DNA of 64,000 nt from Agromyces allii (GCF_009749385.1 NZ_WBIN01000010.1:163367-227366); one strand, 5' to 3'; positions 44,498 through 53,514 are shown, numbered from the stretch's first letter. Numbers and translations: made by a program. The notes: generated by a model from the letters alone, not told the origin.

Positions 44498-44812
44498 TCA
44501 GCCGATCGGCAACTGCACCACGAACTCGGCATCATGCTCGATCAGGCCCATCTTGCGGCCGCCCTTCGAGATGTCGAGACCCTCGAAGAACTGCTCGTTG
44601 ATCGCGATGAACTGCTCCTCGTCGCCGTCGAGCTCGTCGTCGTATCTGATGGCCTGCGTAGGGCATACCGCCTCGCAGGCACCGCAATTGATGCAGAGAT
44701 CCTGATTGATGTACATCATGCGCCCGCCCTCGAAGAGGCAGTCGGCCGGACAGACCTGGATGCAGCTGCGATCTTTGACGTCCACGCACGCCTGGGTCAC
44801 CACAAAGGCCAT
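44498..44812 (-). CDS. FdxA-type ferredoxin, divergent from second P450
   Basis: 104 residues, the same seven-iron layout as the ferredoxin at 32503: CVDVKDRSCIQVCPADC and CINCGACEAVCPTQAI, then a helical tail with DEEQFIAINEQFFEGLD. Electron carrier. Monocistronic with its own terminator; it is divergent from the second P450 with 168 bases between starts, so the two may share control. That gap has short repeats (TTGA-TTC-TCAA) but no GTTCNG-N5-CNGAAC site. Confidence 0.92.
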   Translation of the reverse strand: MAFVVTQACVDVKDRSCIQVCPADCLFEGGRMMYINQDLCINCGACEAVCPTQAIRYDDELDGDEEQFIAINEQFFEGLDISKGGRKMGLIEHDAEFVVQLPIG

Positions 44813-44980
44813 TTCATTTCTCCTTCTCGACTTCGTCGTCTGAGCGGATGCCGTCTGGACTCGCCGCTTGGTCTTGAGTACACTGACGACACTTCTAAGC
44901 GTTGATTCTCAAATCTAACACCCGGAAGCACCTATTACGAGATGCACAGTGACCAAGGCTGTTCACGACAGGAGAACTCG

Positions 44981-46150
44981 ATGACGACAGCGACCTTCTC
45001 GATGCAACGCATCGACCCGTACTCGCCCCCGGCAGAGCATCTGCGCCTGCAACAGGAGGCTCCGGTCAGCCAGGTGCCCTGGCGCAACGACACGACGATC
45101 TGGGCCGTCACCCGGCATGCCGACGTCCGCACGGTACTCGGCGACGCCCGCTTCAGCTCCGATCGTTCGCTGCCCGGGCACCCGACCTTCGCCGGCTACA
45201 CGTCCGCGAGCAAGCTCAAGAACCTCATCGAGATGGACCCGCCCGAGCACACGCAGCAGCGCGTGCGGGTGATGGGCGAGTTCACCGTCAAGAAGATCGC
45301 CGCGATGCGTCCGCGCATCGAGCAGATCGTCGAGGAGACCATCGACGCGATGCTCGCGTCGGGCACCGAGGCCGACCTCGTCGAGGCGCTGTCGCTGCCG
45401 GTCCCGTCGGTCGTGATCGCCGAGCTCCTGGGCGTGCCGTTCGAGGATCACTCGCTCTTCCAGGAGAACAGCGCGGCCTTCGTCGAGGCCGACGCGACCC
45501 CCGAGCAGCGCATGGCCGCGATGGGTGCGCTCAAGGAGTACATCGGCGGCCTCGTCGCCGATCGCATCGAACGGCCGGGCGACGACATCCTGAGCCGCCA
45601 GCTCGCCGCGGGCGCACCGCCCGAAGAGCTGACGGCCCTCGGCTTCCTGCTGCTGATCGCCGGCCACGAGACCACCGCGAACATGATCTCGCTGTGCGTC
45701 GCGACGCTCATCGACAAGCCCGAGCTGCTGCAGCAGCTCCGCGAGAACCCGGCCCTCCTTCCCGGTGCGGTCGAGGAGCTCCTGCGCTACTTCACGATCG
45801 CCGAGGTCGGCGGCCTCCGCCTCGCCACGGCCGACCTCGAGGTCGGTGGAGTGCTGATCCCCGCCGGCGACGCGGTCTTCGCGCTCTGCAACACCGCCAA
45901 CCGCGACGCCGAGGTCTTCCCCGAGCCGAACACGATCGACTTCACCCGAGGCGCACGCAACCACGTCGCCTTCGGGTTCGGCCCGCACCAGTGCCTCGGC
46001 CAGAACCTGGCCCGCCTCGAACTCGAGATCGTGCTCGAGGCCGTCATCCGACGCATCCCCACACTCCGCTTCGCCGGCACGTTCGACGACATCTCGTTCA
46101 AGGAGTGGGGCCCGAACTACGGCGTCTACCGCCTCCCGGTGGCGTGGTGA
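44981..46150 (+). CDS. Cytochrome P450 monooxygenase (second, CYP105-like)
   Basis: 389 residues, resembling actinobacterial CYP105-type enzymes: I-helix LLLIAGHETTANMISL, ExxR in VEELLRYF, and the haem loop FGFGPHQCLGQNLARLELE with Cys338. ATG at 44981 preceded by ACAGGAGAA. It is followed with a 4-base overlap by a three-Cys ferredoxin and then a cyclase-family hydrolase. Substrate unknown; the sequence is clearly not a duplicate of the first P450. Confidence 0.94.
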   Translation: MTTATFSMQRIDPYSPPAEHLRLQQEAPVSQVPWRNDTTIWAVTRHADVRTVLGDARFSSDRSLPGHPTFAGYTSASKLKNLIEMDPPEHTQQRVRVMGEFTVKKIAAMRPRIEQIVEETIDAMLASGTEADLVEALSLPVPSVVIAELLGVPFEDHSLFQENSAAFVEADATPEQRMAAMGALKEYIGGLVADRIERPGDDILSRQLAAGAPPEELTALGFLLLIAGHETTANMISLCVATLIDKPELLQQLRENPALLPGAVEELLRYFTIAEVGGLRLATADLEVGGVLIPAGDAVFALCNTANRDAEVFPEPNTIDFTRGARNHVAFGFGPHQCLGQNLARLELEIVLEAVIRRIPTLRFAGTFDDISFKEWGPNYGVYRLPVAW

Positions 46151-46356
46151 CGATGCAGCTCACCGCGAACCGCGCCACGTGCATCGGGGCCGGGCAGTGC
46201 GTGTTCACCGACCCCGACGCGTTCGACCAGGACGACGACGGGCTGGTGCTCGTGCTCCGGCCCGAGCCTGCGGCGACTGAGGAGATCGCCCGCGCGACGG
46301 AAGCCGTCCACGTCTGCCCGAGCCGGTCGCTCCGGTTGGTCGAGTCGGCCCCGTGA
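46147..46356 (+). CDS. Small three-Cys ferredoxin, second P450
   Basis: 69 residues from GTG 46147 (ATG 46153 is an alternative). ATCIGAGQC and VCPSRSL give the C-x5-C...C-P pattern of P450 [3Fe-4S] ferredoxins. GTGA overlap with the P450 stop. Confidence 0.9.
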   Translation: MTMQLTANRATCIGAGQCVFTDPDAFDQDDDGLVLVLRPEPAATEEIARATEAVHVCPSRSLRLVESAP

Positions 46357-46408
46357 CCCGCGCGACCGCGCGGCGATTCCCCACCGCATCCGAGAGACGG
46401 AGCAACGC

Positions 46409-47413
46409 ATGACCCTGAAGCAGACCACCGAGGCTCCCGCCCTGGCCGACCCCTACGAGCCCTGGCTCCGGCGCATCGCCGACGACCATGAAGCCGCACG
46501 CCACGAGCCGGGCGTCCAGTGCCGCGGCTCGGTCGCCCGCATCGACGAGGCGGCCCGCCTGCGCGGCATCGCGTCGGTGCAGCTCGGCCGGGCGATCTCG
46601 CTGGAGCGCGAGGTCGAGACCCGGCCCGACCGGCTGGCCGACGGTCGGGCGATCGCGGATGCCGAAGCCAAGCAGTGGCGGGCGCTCGGCAACGCCGATC
46701 TCCCGCAGGGCCACGGCAGTGTCGACCTGAAGGTGACCGTCGGCCTGCACGGCCGCCACGCGCACGGCGGCGACGTCATCTCGTACGACGCGCACGGCGT
46801 GCACAACACGCACCTCGACGGGCTCGCACACATCGGGGCGGATGCCGCGTGGCACGGTCCGATCCCGGCCGAGGCGTCGCAGACCGACGAGGACACCATG
46901 GTCAACTGGGCGCAGCACGGCATCGCGACCCGGGCCGTCGTGCTCGACATCACGACCGTCAGGGACGTCGAGTGGGTCACCGCGGATCGGCCCGTCACGG
47001 CCGCCGAGCTCGACGCCGCCCTCGAGGCCGCCGGGGTCGACTTCGTCCCGGGCGATGCGCTCGTGGTCTATCAGGGCCGCGACCGATACGAGGCCGCCGG
47101 CAATGTCTACCCGAGCGGCGCGGCGGCCGTCGCCCGCCCGGGCATCGGCGCCGACGGTTCCGCGTGGATCGCCGCGAAGGAGCCCGGTGTGCTGCTGTGG
47201 GACTTCCACGACGCGCGCGACAACGCCCGGGGTTCGCTCGAAGTGCACAACCTGATCTCGGCGATCGGGCTCTGCATCGTCGACAACTGCCTGCTCGGCC
47301 CGGCCGTCGAGACGCTCCGCGAGGCGGGCGCGGCCACCGGTCTCGTCGTCGCGGCTCCCACCGCGATCCACCGATCGACCGGCGTGCTCATCAACCCGCT
47401 GCTGCTCTACTGA
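46409..47413 (+). CDS. Cyclase-family metal-dependent hydrolase (kynurenine-formamidase-like)
   Basis: 334 residues. HNTHLDGLAH at 132-141 is the metal-binding signature of the cyclase family (PF04199), whose members hydrolyse amide or ring C-C/C-O bonds (arylformamidase, isatin hydrolase). LLWDFHDARDN and AIGLCIVDNCLL are in the C-terminal half. Longer than kynurenine formamidase (about 210), as in the catabolic subgroup. Third gene after the second P450 and its ferredoxin; a ring-opening hydrolysis of the oxidised product is plausible. Confidence 0.87.
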   Translation: MTLKQTTEAPALADPYEPWLRRIADDHEAARHEPGVQCRGSVARIDEAARLRGIASVQLGRAISLEREVETRPDRLADGRAIADAEAKQWRALGNADLPQGHGSVDLKVTVGLHGRHAHGGDVISYDAHGVHNTHLDGLAHIGADAAWHGPIPAEASQTDEDTMVNWAQHGIATRAVVLDITTVRDVEWVTADRPVTAAELDAALEAAGVDFVPGDALVVYQGRDRYEAAGNVYPSGAAAVARPGIGADGSAWIAAKEPGVLLWDFHDARDNARGSLEVHNLISAIGLCIVDNCLLGPAVETLREAGAATGLVVAAPTAIHRSTGVLINPLLLY

Positions 47414-47430
47414 GCCGCAGCCCCACCAGC

Positions 47431-47471
47431 CCGATGGGGCCGGCGACCCGCGAGGGTGCCGGCCCCATCGG
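47431..47471. terminator. Terminator after the cyclase gene
   Basis: CCGATGGGGCCGGC and its perfect 14-base complement around a 13-base loop that can itself pair (CCC...GGG). Confidence 0.85.
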
Positions 47472-47549
47472 CGTCGGCCGCGACATCCGCAGGCCGGACC
47501 TGACGATCGCAGAGGCGACTGCCGTCCCGGAACACCGCCGCCGACCGCG

Positions 47550-47614
47550 GGACGCAGAACGCAGAACGCAGAACGCCGACGACGCTCCAGGTCGGAGACG
47601 TCGCCGGCGTTCTG
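47550..47614. repeat. CGCAGAA triplicate leading into a long hairpin
   Basis: CGCAGAA is repeated three times (47550-47570). The last copy starts ACGCAGAACGCCG (47563-47575), which pairs with CGGCGTTCTGCGT (47602-47614), and further pairs extend the stem inward. It probably terminates the minus-strand ABC operon, whose last stop is at 47646. Confidence 0.65.
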
Positions 47615-47645
47615 CGTTCGGGGTCGGCCGCGCGAACAAACCGCC

Positions 47646-48635
47646 TCAGTCGAGCGGGAAGTGGCAGGCCGCATACTGCCCGGGCCGCACCTCGCGCATG
47701 GCGGGCTCCTCGATGGCGCAGACGTCCTGCGCGATCGGGCAGCGCGCGCGGAACCGGCAGCCCGACGGCGGGTTGAGCGGCGAGGGGATGTCGCCGGTCA
47801 GCGCAGGCCCGGTGAAGCCCTCCGGGCTCTCGGGCGAGGGCACCGAGTCGAGGAGACCCCGGGTGTACGGGTGAGCGGGGCGTGCGTACACCTCGACGGA
47901 GTCGCCGAACTCGCACGTCTTGCCGAGGTACATGACGAGCACGTTGTCGCTGAAGCTGCGGACGACGCCCAGGTCGTGCGCGATGAAGACGATCGTGAGG
48001 TCGTACTTCGCCTTGAGCTCCTCGAGCAGGTTCAGCACCTGCGCCTGCACCGAGACATCCAGTGCCGAAACCGGCTCGTCGCAGATGAGCAGGCCGGGCT
48101 TGACGGCCAGTGCGCGCCCGATCGCCACGCGCTGCGCCTGGCCGCCCGACAGCTGCCGCGGCAGCATCTCGGCGAACCGTTCGCTCGGCAGGCCGACCTG
48201 GGTCAGGATCTCGGGCGCCTCAAGCTCGCGCTGCTTCTTGGCGACGCCGCCGATCTCGGCCCCCTCCATGACGAGGTCCTTGACCGCGCGACGGGGGTTC
48301 AGCGAGCTGACCGGGTCCTGGAAGATCATCTGCATGTCGCGGCGCAGCTCGCGCATGCGCGCCGGCGAGGCCGACTCGATGCGCTCCTCGCGATAGCGGA
48401 CCGTGCCGCCCGCGATCGGGTCGAGGCGCAGCACGGCGCGTCCGGTCGTGGACTTGCCGCAGCCCGATTCGCCGACGATGCCGAGCGTCTCGCCGGGCAG
48501 CAGGTCGAAGCTGACCCCGGCCACGGCCTTGAAGGCCCCTCGCGCCGTGTGGTACTCGACCTCGAGATCCTCGACCGACAGGATCGCCGCGTCTCCGCGC
48601 AGGTGCGCGCTGCCGCTACCGGCCAACGAGCTCAC
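47646..48635 (-). CDS. oppF: Opp/Dpp-type ABC transporter ATPase (OppF-like)
   Basis: 329 residues. Walker A GESGCGKSTTGRA, Q-loop IFQDPVSSLNPR, signature LSGGQAQRVAIGRAL, Walker B LLICDEPVSALDVS, and the C-terminal oligopeptide/dipeptide region with Cys-rich GCRFRARCP...CAIEEPAM typical of OppD/OppF. GTG start at 48635 overlaps the oppD-like gene by 20 bases. Last gene of the ABC operon. Confidence 0.93.
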   Translation of the reverse strand: MSSLAGSGSAHLRGDAAILSVEDLEVEYHTARGAFKAVAGVSFDLLPGETLGIVGESGCGKSTTGRAVLRLDPIAGGTVRYREERIESASPARMRELRRDMQMIFQDPVSSLNPRRAVKDLVMEGAEIGGVAKKQRELEAPEILTQVGLPSERFAEMLPRQLSGGQAQRVAIGRALAVKPGLLICDEPVSALDVSVQAQVLNLLEELKAKYDLTIVFIAHDLGVVRSFSDNVLVMYLGKTCEFGDSVEVYARPAHPYTRGLLDSVPSPESPEGFTGPALTGDIPSPLNPPSGCRFRARCPIAQDVCAIEEPAMREVRPGQYAACHFPLD

Positions 48636-49611
48636 CTTCTCTCATGTTCGTGGGGTTCAGGCAGGCCACCGCGTGATCGACGCCGACGCCGAGCATGGCC
48701 GGCTGAGCCGAATCGCAGGCTTCGGATGCCGCGGCGCAACGAGGTGCGAACCGGCACCCGGGCGGCGGGTCGGTGGGAGAGGGCAGCGACCCCGAGATGA
48801 CGTTGAGCGGTGCGTGTCGAGCGTGTTCGATCGACGGGGTCGCACCGAGCAGCGCGCTCGTGTAGCGGTGCCGCGGATCCTCGAAGACCTCGTGGCTCTC
48901 GCCGATCTCGGCGAGCCGGCCCGCGTACATGACCGCCGTGCGGTCGGTGCGGCCGGCGACGACGTGGAGGTCGTGCGAGATGAGCATGAGCGACATGCCG
49001 CGCTCCGTCTGCACGCGACGGAGCAGATCGAGCACCTGCCGCTGGATCGTCACGTCGAGGGCGGTCGTCGGCTCGTCGGCGATGAGCAGGTCGGGCTCGC
49101 ACGCGAGCGCGACCGCGATCATGACCCGCTGCCGCATGCCGCCCGAGAGCTCGTGCGGGTAGGCGCGAAGTCGCTGCTCCGGGTCCGGGACGCCGACTTC
49201 CTTCAGCAGGTCGAGGGCACGGGTGTTCGCCTCGCTGCGGGAGATGCCGAGATGTCGCCGCATGCCCTCGGTGAGCTGGCGCTCGATGCGCACCACGGGA
49301 TTCAGCGAACGGCCCGGATCCTGGAACACCATCGCGATCTGCGGACCCCAGATCTCCTGGAGCTCCTTGCGGGACAACCCGAGCAGATCTCGGCCCTTGA
49401 AGAGGATCTCGCCCGTGCGATCCGAGCGCGCCGGCATCAGGCCCATGATCGCCCGGGCCATGACCGACTTGCCCGAGCCCGACTCGCCGACGACGCCGAG
49501 CGCCTCGCCTCGGCGCAGGTCGAACGACACGCCGTCGACGGCTCTCACCACGCCCTTGGGGGATCCGATGTACGCGTGGAGGTCGGTGACCTCCAGCAGC
49601 TCTGCGGTCAT
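48616..49611 (-). CDS. oppD: Opp/Dpp-type ABC transporter ATPase (OppD-like)
   Basis: 331 residues. Walker [18 protein letters not shown]-loop [11 protein letters not shown], signature [15 protein letters not shown], Walker [15 protein letters not shown], and the OppD-type C-terminal extension [18 protein letters not shown] at 49611. Heterodimer partner of the downstream ATPase. Confidence 0.93.
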   Translation of the reverse strand: MTAELLEVTDLHAYIGSPKGVVRAVDGVSFDLRRGEALGVVGESGSGKSVMARAIMGLMPARSDRTGEILFKGRDLLGLSRKELQEIWGPQIAMVFQDPGRSLNPVVRIERQLTEGMRRHLGISRSEANTRALDLLKEVGVPDPEQRLRAYPHELSGGMRQRVMIAVALACEPDLLIADEPTTALDVTIQRQVLDLLRRVQTERGMSLMLISHDLHVVAGRTDRTAVMYAGRLAEIGESHEVFEDPRHRYTSALLGATPSIEHARHAPLNVISGSLPSPTDPPPGCRFAPRCAAASEACDSAQPAMLGVGVDHAVACLNPTNMREGELVGR

Positions 49612-49732
49612 CGCTGCTCCTTCCTTCGTCTTGCCTTCGTGTGCCTTCGGCGTGCCTTCGGCGTGCCGCCCGTGTGCCGTCGCGCGAGACGGGCCGGGGT
49701 GCGAGGCATGGCGCCCCGCACCCCGGGTCGGC

Positions 49733-51304
49733 TCAGGACTGGTCGAGCCAGATGTTCGCAGCCGCCGGCGTCGTGTAGCCGTAGATCTCGACGCCGTGCA
49801 CCTGGTCGGTGACGGTCGCACCGTTCAGGTACTCCTGGAACAGCACGTACGGCACGACCTCGGCCAGACGCTCCTGGACGATCTTGTACTGGGCCTTCTG
49901 CTCCTCGAGGTCGGTCGTCGCGAGCGCGGCATCGAGCGCCGCGTTCAGCTCGGGGTCGTCGATCCGCGAGTAGTTCGTGCGGTTCGCGTCCCCGCTCAGG
50001 GCACCCCACAGGCGCGAGGCCGGGTCGACGAAGGCGAGCGAGGAGCTGGCGAGGTTGTAGTCGCCGGTCGTCGTGACGACGCCCTGCTCCGACGAGTCGC
50101 GCTGATCCGCGGTGACGGTGACGTTGTCATACAGCGCGAGCTGCGCCTGCAGCGCGTCGAAGTACGCCGGACCGGTGCCGGGGAAGACGGTGTACGTGAA
50201 CTCCACCGGCTTGCCCTCGTCGGCGAGTTCGTCGAAGAGCTCCTGCGCCTTCTCGGGGTCGTAGGTCTGCAGCGCGATGTCCTCGTAGAACGGCGAGTCC
50301 TTGGTGAAGAGCGTCTTCGGAACGGAGCCGTTGCCCTTGTTGACCGCGTCGGAGAGCTGCTGGAGGTCGAGGGCGTACGCGACGGCCTGTCGAGCCCGCA
50401 CGTCGTCGAACGGCGCCTTCGCGGTGTTGAACATGAATCCGATACCGCCGTTGAAGGTGTCGATCACGTTCGTGTAGCCCGCGGCCTCCGCCTCCACGAA
50501 GGTCGAGGCATCCGAGTTCAGGATGATGTCTGCCTGACCCGAGATGAGAGCGTTGAGCCGCTGGGTGTTGTCCGTCACGCCCTGGACCTCGATCGCGTCG
50601 ACGTACGCGGGATCGCCGAAGTAGTCCTCGTTGCGGGCGAGCTTCAACGTGCCGCCCGGGGTCCAGCTCTCGAAGACGAACGGGCCGGCGCCGATGGGGT
50701 TCTTGTTGAACGCCTCCTGCCCCTGTTCGAGCGCGGTGGGCGAGGCGATCCACTGCAGGGCGTAGATCGGCATGAGGCCGAGCAGGCCGGGCGTCGGCAC
50801 CACCATGTGGAGCTTCGCGGTGCGGGCGTCGACGATCTCGATGTCGTCGATCTGGCTCGCGACGCCGGCGCTCGCGGAGCCGAGGGCCGGATCCTTCATG
50901 CGATCCCAGTTGTACTTGAGCGCCTCGGCGTCGAAGGGCGTGCCGTCGGTGAAGGTCATGCCCTCACGCGTGACGACGTCCCAGGTGGCACCGCCGTCGC
51001 TCGTGGTGAACGACTCGCACAGGCCGCAGTCGTAGCCGCCGGTCTCCTCGTTGGCGATGACGAACTGACCGTAGAGGGCCGTGTACGTGATCGGCATCGA
51101 CGTCGAGCTGAACACCTGCACGGGGTCGAAGCCCGTCGGCTGCACCACTTCGAGCACGCGGAGTGTCCCGCCCGCCACGGGTTCGCTCGAGACGGAGTCG
51201 CCGCCCGTCGCCGCCTCGCCCGAGCCGGCGCATCCGGCGAGCAGCAGCGCTGCAGCCGTCACGACGGCGATCAGCGCTGATCGCTTCCTGGTGATCATGG
51301 TCAT
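49733..51304 (-). CDS. ABC transporter substrate-binding lipoprotein (family 5)
   Basis: About 523 residues. Lipoprotein signal: basic MITRKRSA, hydrophobic core, lipobox LLAGC (Cys near residue 23). SBP_bac_5 features: PTGFDPVQVFSSTSMPITYTALYGQF near 65, TFTDGTPFDAEALKYNWDRM near 125 and GAGPFVFESW near 210. Captures a peptide or other small organic solute outside the membrane; family 5 also binds nickel, opines and phthalate-like acids, so the ligand may be the island's substrate. ATG at 51304 or 51298; AGAAGGA upstream serves either. Confidence 0.92.
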   Translation of the reverse strand: MTMITRKRSALIAVVTAAALLLAGCAGSGEAATGGDSVSSEPVAGGTLRVLEVVQPTGFDPVQVFSSTSMPITYTALYGQFVIANEETGGYDCGLCESFTTSDGGATWDVVTREGMTFTDGTPFDAEALKYNWDRMKDPALGSASAGVASQIDDIEIVDARTAKLHMVVPTPGLLGLMPIYALQWIASPTALEQGQEAFNKNPIGAGPFVFESWTPGGTLKLARNEDYFGDPAYVDAIEVQGVTDNTQRLNALISGQADIILNSDASTFVEAEAAGYTNVIDTFNGGIGFMFNTAKAPFDDVRARQAVAYALDLQQLSDAVNKGNGSVPKTLFTKDSPFYEDIALQTYDPEKAQELFDELADEGKPVEFTYTVFPGTGPAYFDALQAQLALYDNVTVTADQRDSSEQGVVTTTGDYNLASSSLAFVDPASRLWGALSGDANRTNYSRIDDPELNAALDAALATTDLEEQKAQYKIVQERLAEVVPYVLFQEYLNGATVTDQVHGVEIYGYTTPAAANIWLDQS

Positions 51305-51404
51305 CCTGTCCTTCTCTTGGTGGGTCATCGGTTCGGTGCTGCGGTCGGTACGTGCAGGTCTGATGCGCGGTGTCGGTGCGCGGTGTCGGTCGGCGGGGTC
51401 CCGG

Positions 51405-52310
51405 TCAGTCGCGGAGCGTGCGGTCGAAGCGCAGGCGCAGGTGCTCCCCCGCCTGGTTGAGGGCGAAGACGGTGAGGAAGAGCACGGTCGCCGGCACGAA
51501 GACCAGGTACGGGGACGTGCGCATCTCGGCCGCGCCGGCGTTGATCATGCCGCCCCAGCTCGGGGTGGGCGGCGGCACGCCGAGTCCGAGGAAGCTCAGC
51601 GATCCCTCGGCGACGATCAGCGCCGCGACGACGAGCGGGAGATAGGCAGCGATCGTCGGCACGACGTTCGGCAGGATCTCGCGGAGCACGATCCGGGTGT
51701 CGGAGGCGCCCATGTTCCGCGCGGCCCTGACGAACTCCCGGCTCGACCACGCCATCGTGTTGGCGCGCGCGAGCCGGATGAACGTCGGGGTGCTGGTGAG
51801 CGCGAGTCCGATGAGCAGCGTCGGAACGCTCGGCGAGAAGATCGAGGTGATCGCAAGCAGGAGCACGAGGGCGGGGAACGAGAGCAGCACGTCGGCGGCG
51901 AGGGTGACGATCCAGTCGACCCTCCCGCGGAAGTACCCGGCCAGCAGTCCGAGGATCGTGCCGACCAGCACGCCGCCCGCGGCCGACACCGTGCCGACGA
52001 CGAGGGAGACCTGTCCGCCGTAGATGAGCCGCGAGAGCAGCGAGCGCCCCGTGCCGTCGGTGCCGAGGAGCGTGTCGAGCGATCCGAGCTGCGGCGGCTG
52101 GCGCGGCGGGCCGACGACCGCGTCGATCGGCGCGATCGGCAGCACCGACGCGAAGATCGCGAGGAAGACGACGAGCCCGATCCAGAAGTAGGAGAACCAG
52201 ACGAGGACCGACCACTGTCGCTTCGCCGGGGCGACGACGGGGATCCCGGTGCGTGCGCCACGAAGGGCCTGTCCGGATACCGAGGAGATGCTCCTGGTGA
52301 CGACGGTCAT
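51405..52310 (-). CDS. ABC transporter permease (DppC/OppC-like)
   Basis: 301 residues, six membrane helices with the permease EAA-like loop EFVRAARNMGASDTRIVLREILPNVVPTIAA and C-terminal GLGVPPPTPSWGGMINAGAAEM typical of DppC/OppC. Its ATG overlaps the stop of the upstream permease gene by 4 bases. Confidence 0.94.
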   Translation of the reverse strand: MTVVTRSISSVSGQALRGARTGIPVVAPAKRQWSVLVWFSYFWIGLVVFLAIFASVLPIAPIDAVVGPPRQPPQLGSLDTLLGTDGTGRSLLSRLIYGGQVSLVVGTVSAAGGVLVGTILGLLAGYFRGRVDWIVTLAADVLLSFPALVLLLAITSIFSPSVPTLLIGLALTSTPTFIRLARANTMAWSSREFVRAARNMGASDTRIVLREILPNVVPTIAAYLPLVVAALIVAEGSLSFLGLGVPPPTPSWGGMINAGAAEMRTSPYLVFVPATVLFLTVFALNQAGEHLRLRFDRTLRD

Positions 52311-53317
52311 GCCGACACCGCCTTCCCTTGAGTCGTGCGGGCCTTCGCGGCGACCGGCGCCTTCCTGGCCCGCGGCCCGCGACGCACGCGGGGGTCGATG
52401 GCCCCGTATCCGACGTCGACGAGCATGTTGATGACGACGAAGCCGACCGCGATGAACGCGACGACGCCCTGCACGGTCACGACGTCGCGCTGGATGATCG
52501 AGCTCGAGATGAGCTGTCCGATTCCGGGCAGCACGAAGAGCGCCTCGACGATGATGGTCCCGCCGATGAGGCGGGCGAGGCTGAGCCCCGAGATCGTCAG
52601 GAGCGAGAACGACGACGGCCGGAACGCGTGCCGGAACAGCACGTAGGTGCCGGTCATGCCCTTCGCCCGAGCCGCGGCGACGTAGTCCTCCCGGAGCGTG
52701 CCGATGAGGTCTGCGCGCAGCACCCGGTGGAACGCCGCGATCTCGGTCAGCGCGACGGCGAGGGCCGGCAGGATCGCGCCGCGGAGGTTGGGCCCGAGGC
52801 CCTCCTCGATCGGCGTCCAGCCGAGTGCCGGAAGGGTCTTCATCGTCACGGCGAAGAAGAAGACGAGCACCGGGCCGGCGACGAACGCCGGGATCGACAG
52901 GAACGCCGAGGTGACCGCGTTGATCCCGCGATCGAGCCCGCTGTTCGGGAACGTCGCCGAGAGCACGGCGAGCGGGATCGCGACGAGGAGCGCGATCGAC
53001 AGCGCCAGCACCGCGAGCTCGAGCGTCACCGGCAGCCGCTGCATGATCGCCTCCGTCACCGGGATGTGGGTGATCGGCGAGGTGCCGAGATCGCCCTGCA
53101 GCGCGGAGAACAGCCAGTCGAAGTACTGGACGAAGAAGGGACGGTCGAACCCGAGCTCGGCGTTCATCGCGGCGACGGCCTCGGGGGTCGCCGCCTCGCC
53201 GAGGATGACCTCCGCGACCGATCCCGGCGCGAGCGCCATGAGCGCCTGCACGCCGATCGTGACGAGCAGGATCACCAGGAGCGCGTAGCCCCCGCGTCGG
53301 AGGATGTCAGACCACAT
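52307..53317 (-). CDS. ABC transporter permease (DppB/OppB-like)
   Basis: 336 residues. N-terminal helix YALLVILLVTIGVQALMALAPG, then AELGFDRPFFVQYFDWL and the EAA-like loop DYVAAARAKGMTGTYVLFRHAFRPS; C-terminal Arg/Lys-rich tail. ATG at 53317 has GGGAGG eight bases upstream; the GTG at 53326 would lie within that signal. First gene of the ABC operon, downstream of promoter E. Confidence 0.93.
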   Translation of the reverse strand: MWSDILRRGGYALLVILLVTIGVQALMALAPGSVAEVILGEAATPEAVAAMNAELGFDRPFFVQYFDWLFSALQGDLGTSPITHIPVTEAIMQRLPVTLELAVLALSIALLVAIPLAVLSATFPNSGLDRGINAVTSAFLSIPAFVAGPVLVFFFAVTMKTLPALGWTPIEEGLGPNLRGAILPALAVALTEIAAFHRVLRADLIGTLREDYVAAARAKGMTGTYVLFRHAFRPSSFSLLTISGLSLARLIGGTIIVEALFVLPGIGQLISSSIIQRDVVTVQGVVAFIAVGFVVINMLVDVGYGAIDPRVRRGPRARKAPVAAKARTTQGKAVSA

Positions 53318-53414
53318 CGCAGGCACCTCCCGCCACTGCGGCTGGGGTCGAATCGTGATCGTGCACTCGGACTCCTTTGTCGAGTTCGTCGGCGAACCGA
53401 CGTCACATCAGATC

Positions 53415-53489
53415 GTTCCGCTAGACGGAACAGCGTTGCAGTACAACGCAACACATGAGGATTGTGCAGGCTAAATTGCGCTGTGTCAA
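53415..53489 (-). promoter_or_regulatory. Promoter E: ABC importer operon, with IclR-like palindrome
   Basis: Minus strand: TTGACA (53489-53484), 17 bases, CACAAT (53466-53461), the inverted repeat GCGTTG-CAGTA-CAACGC (53433-53449), then GTTCCG-CTAGA-CGGAAC (53415-53431). Same order of elements as promoter B. Confidence 0.78.
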
Positions 53490-53494
53490 TGAGT

Positions 53495-53514
53495 ATTGAG
53501 CAAACCTGCTCAAT
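53495..53514. repeat. Inverted repeat upstream of promoter E
   Basis: ATTGAGCA-AACC-TGCTCAAT lies just upstream of the -35 of promoter E, in a patch with visibly lower G+C than its surroundings. It may be an activator site. The rest of 53515-53742 holds no gene I can support. Confidence 0.45.

Noticed and set aside
24100..53489. Mobile element or genomic island borders
   Set aside because: No transposase, integrase or flanking direct repeats were found, and composition matches the neighbours apart from a small patch near 53.4-53.6 kb. The tRNA pair at 53.8-54.0 kb is next to one end, but no attachment duplicate was seen.
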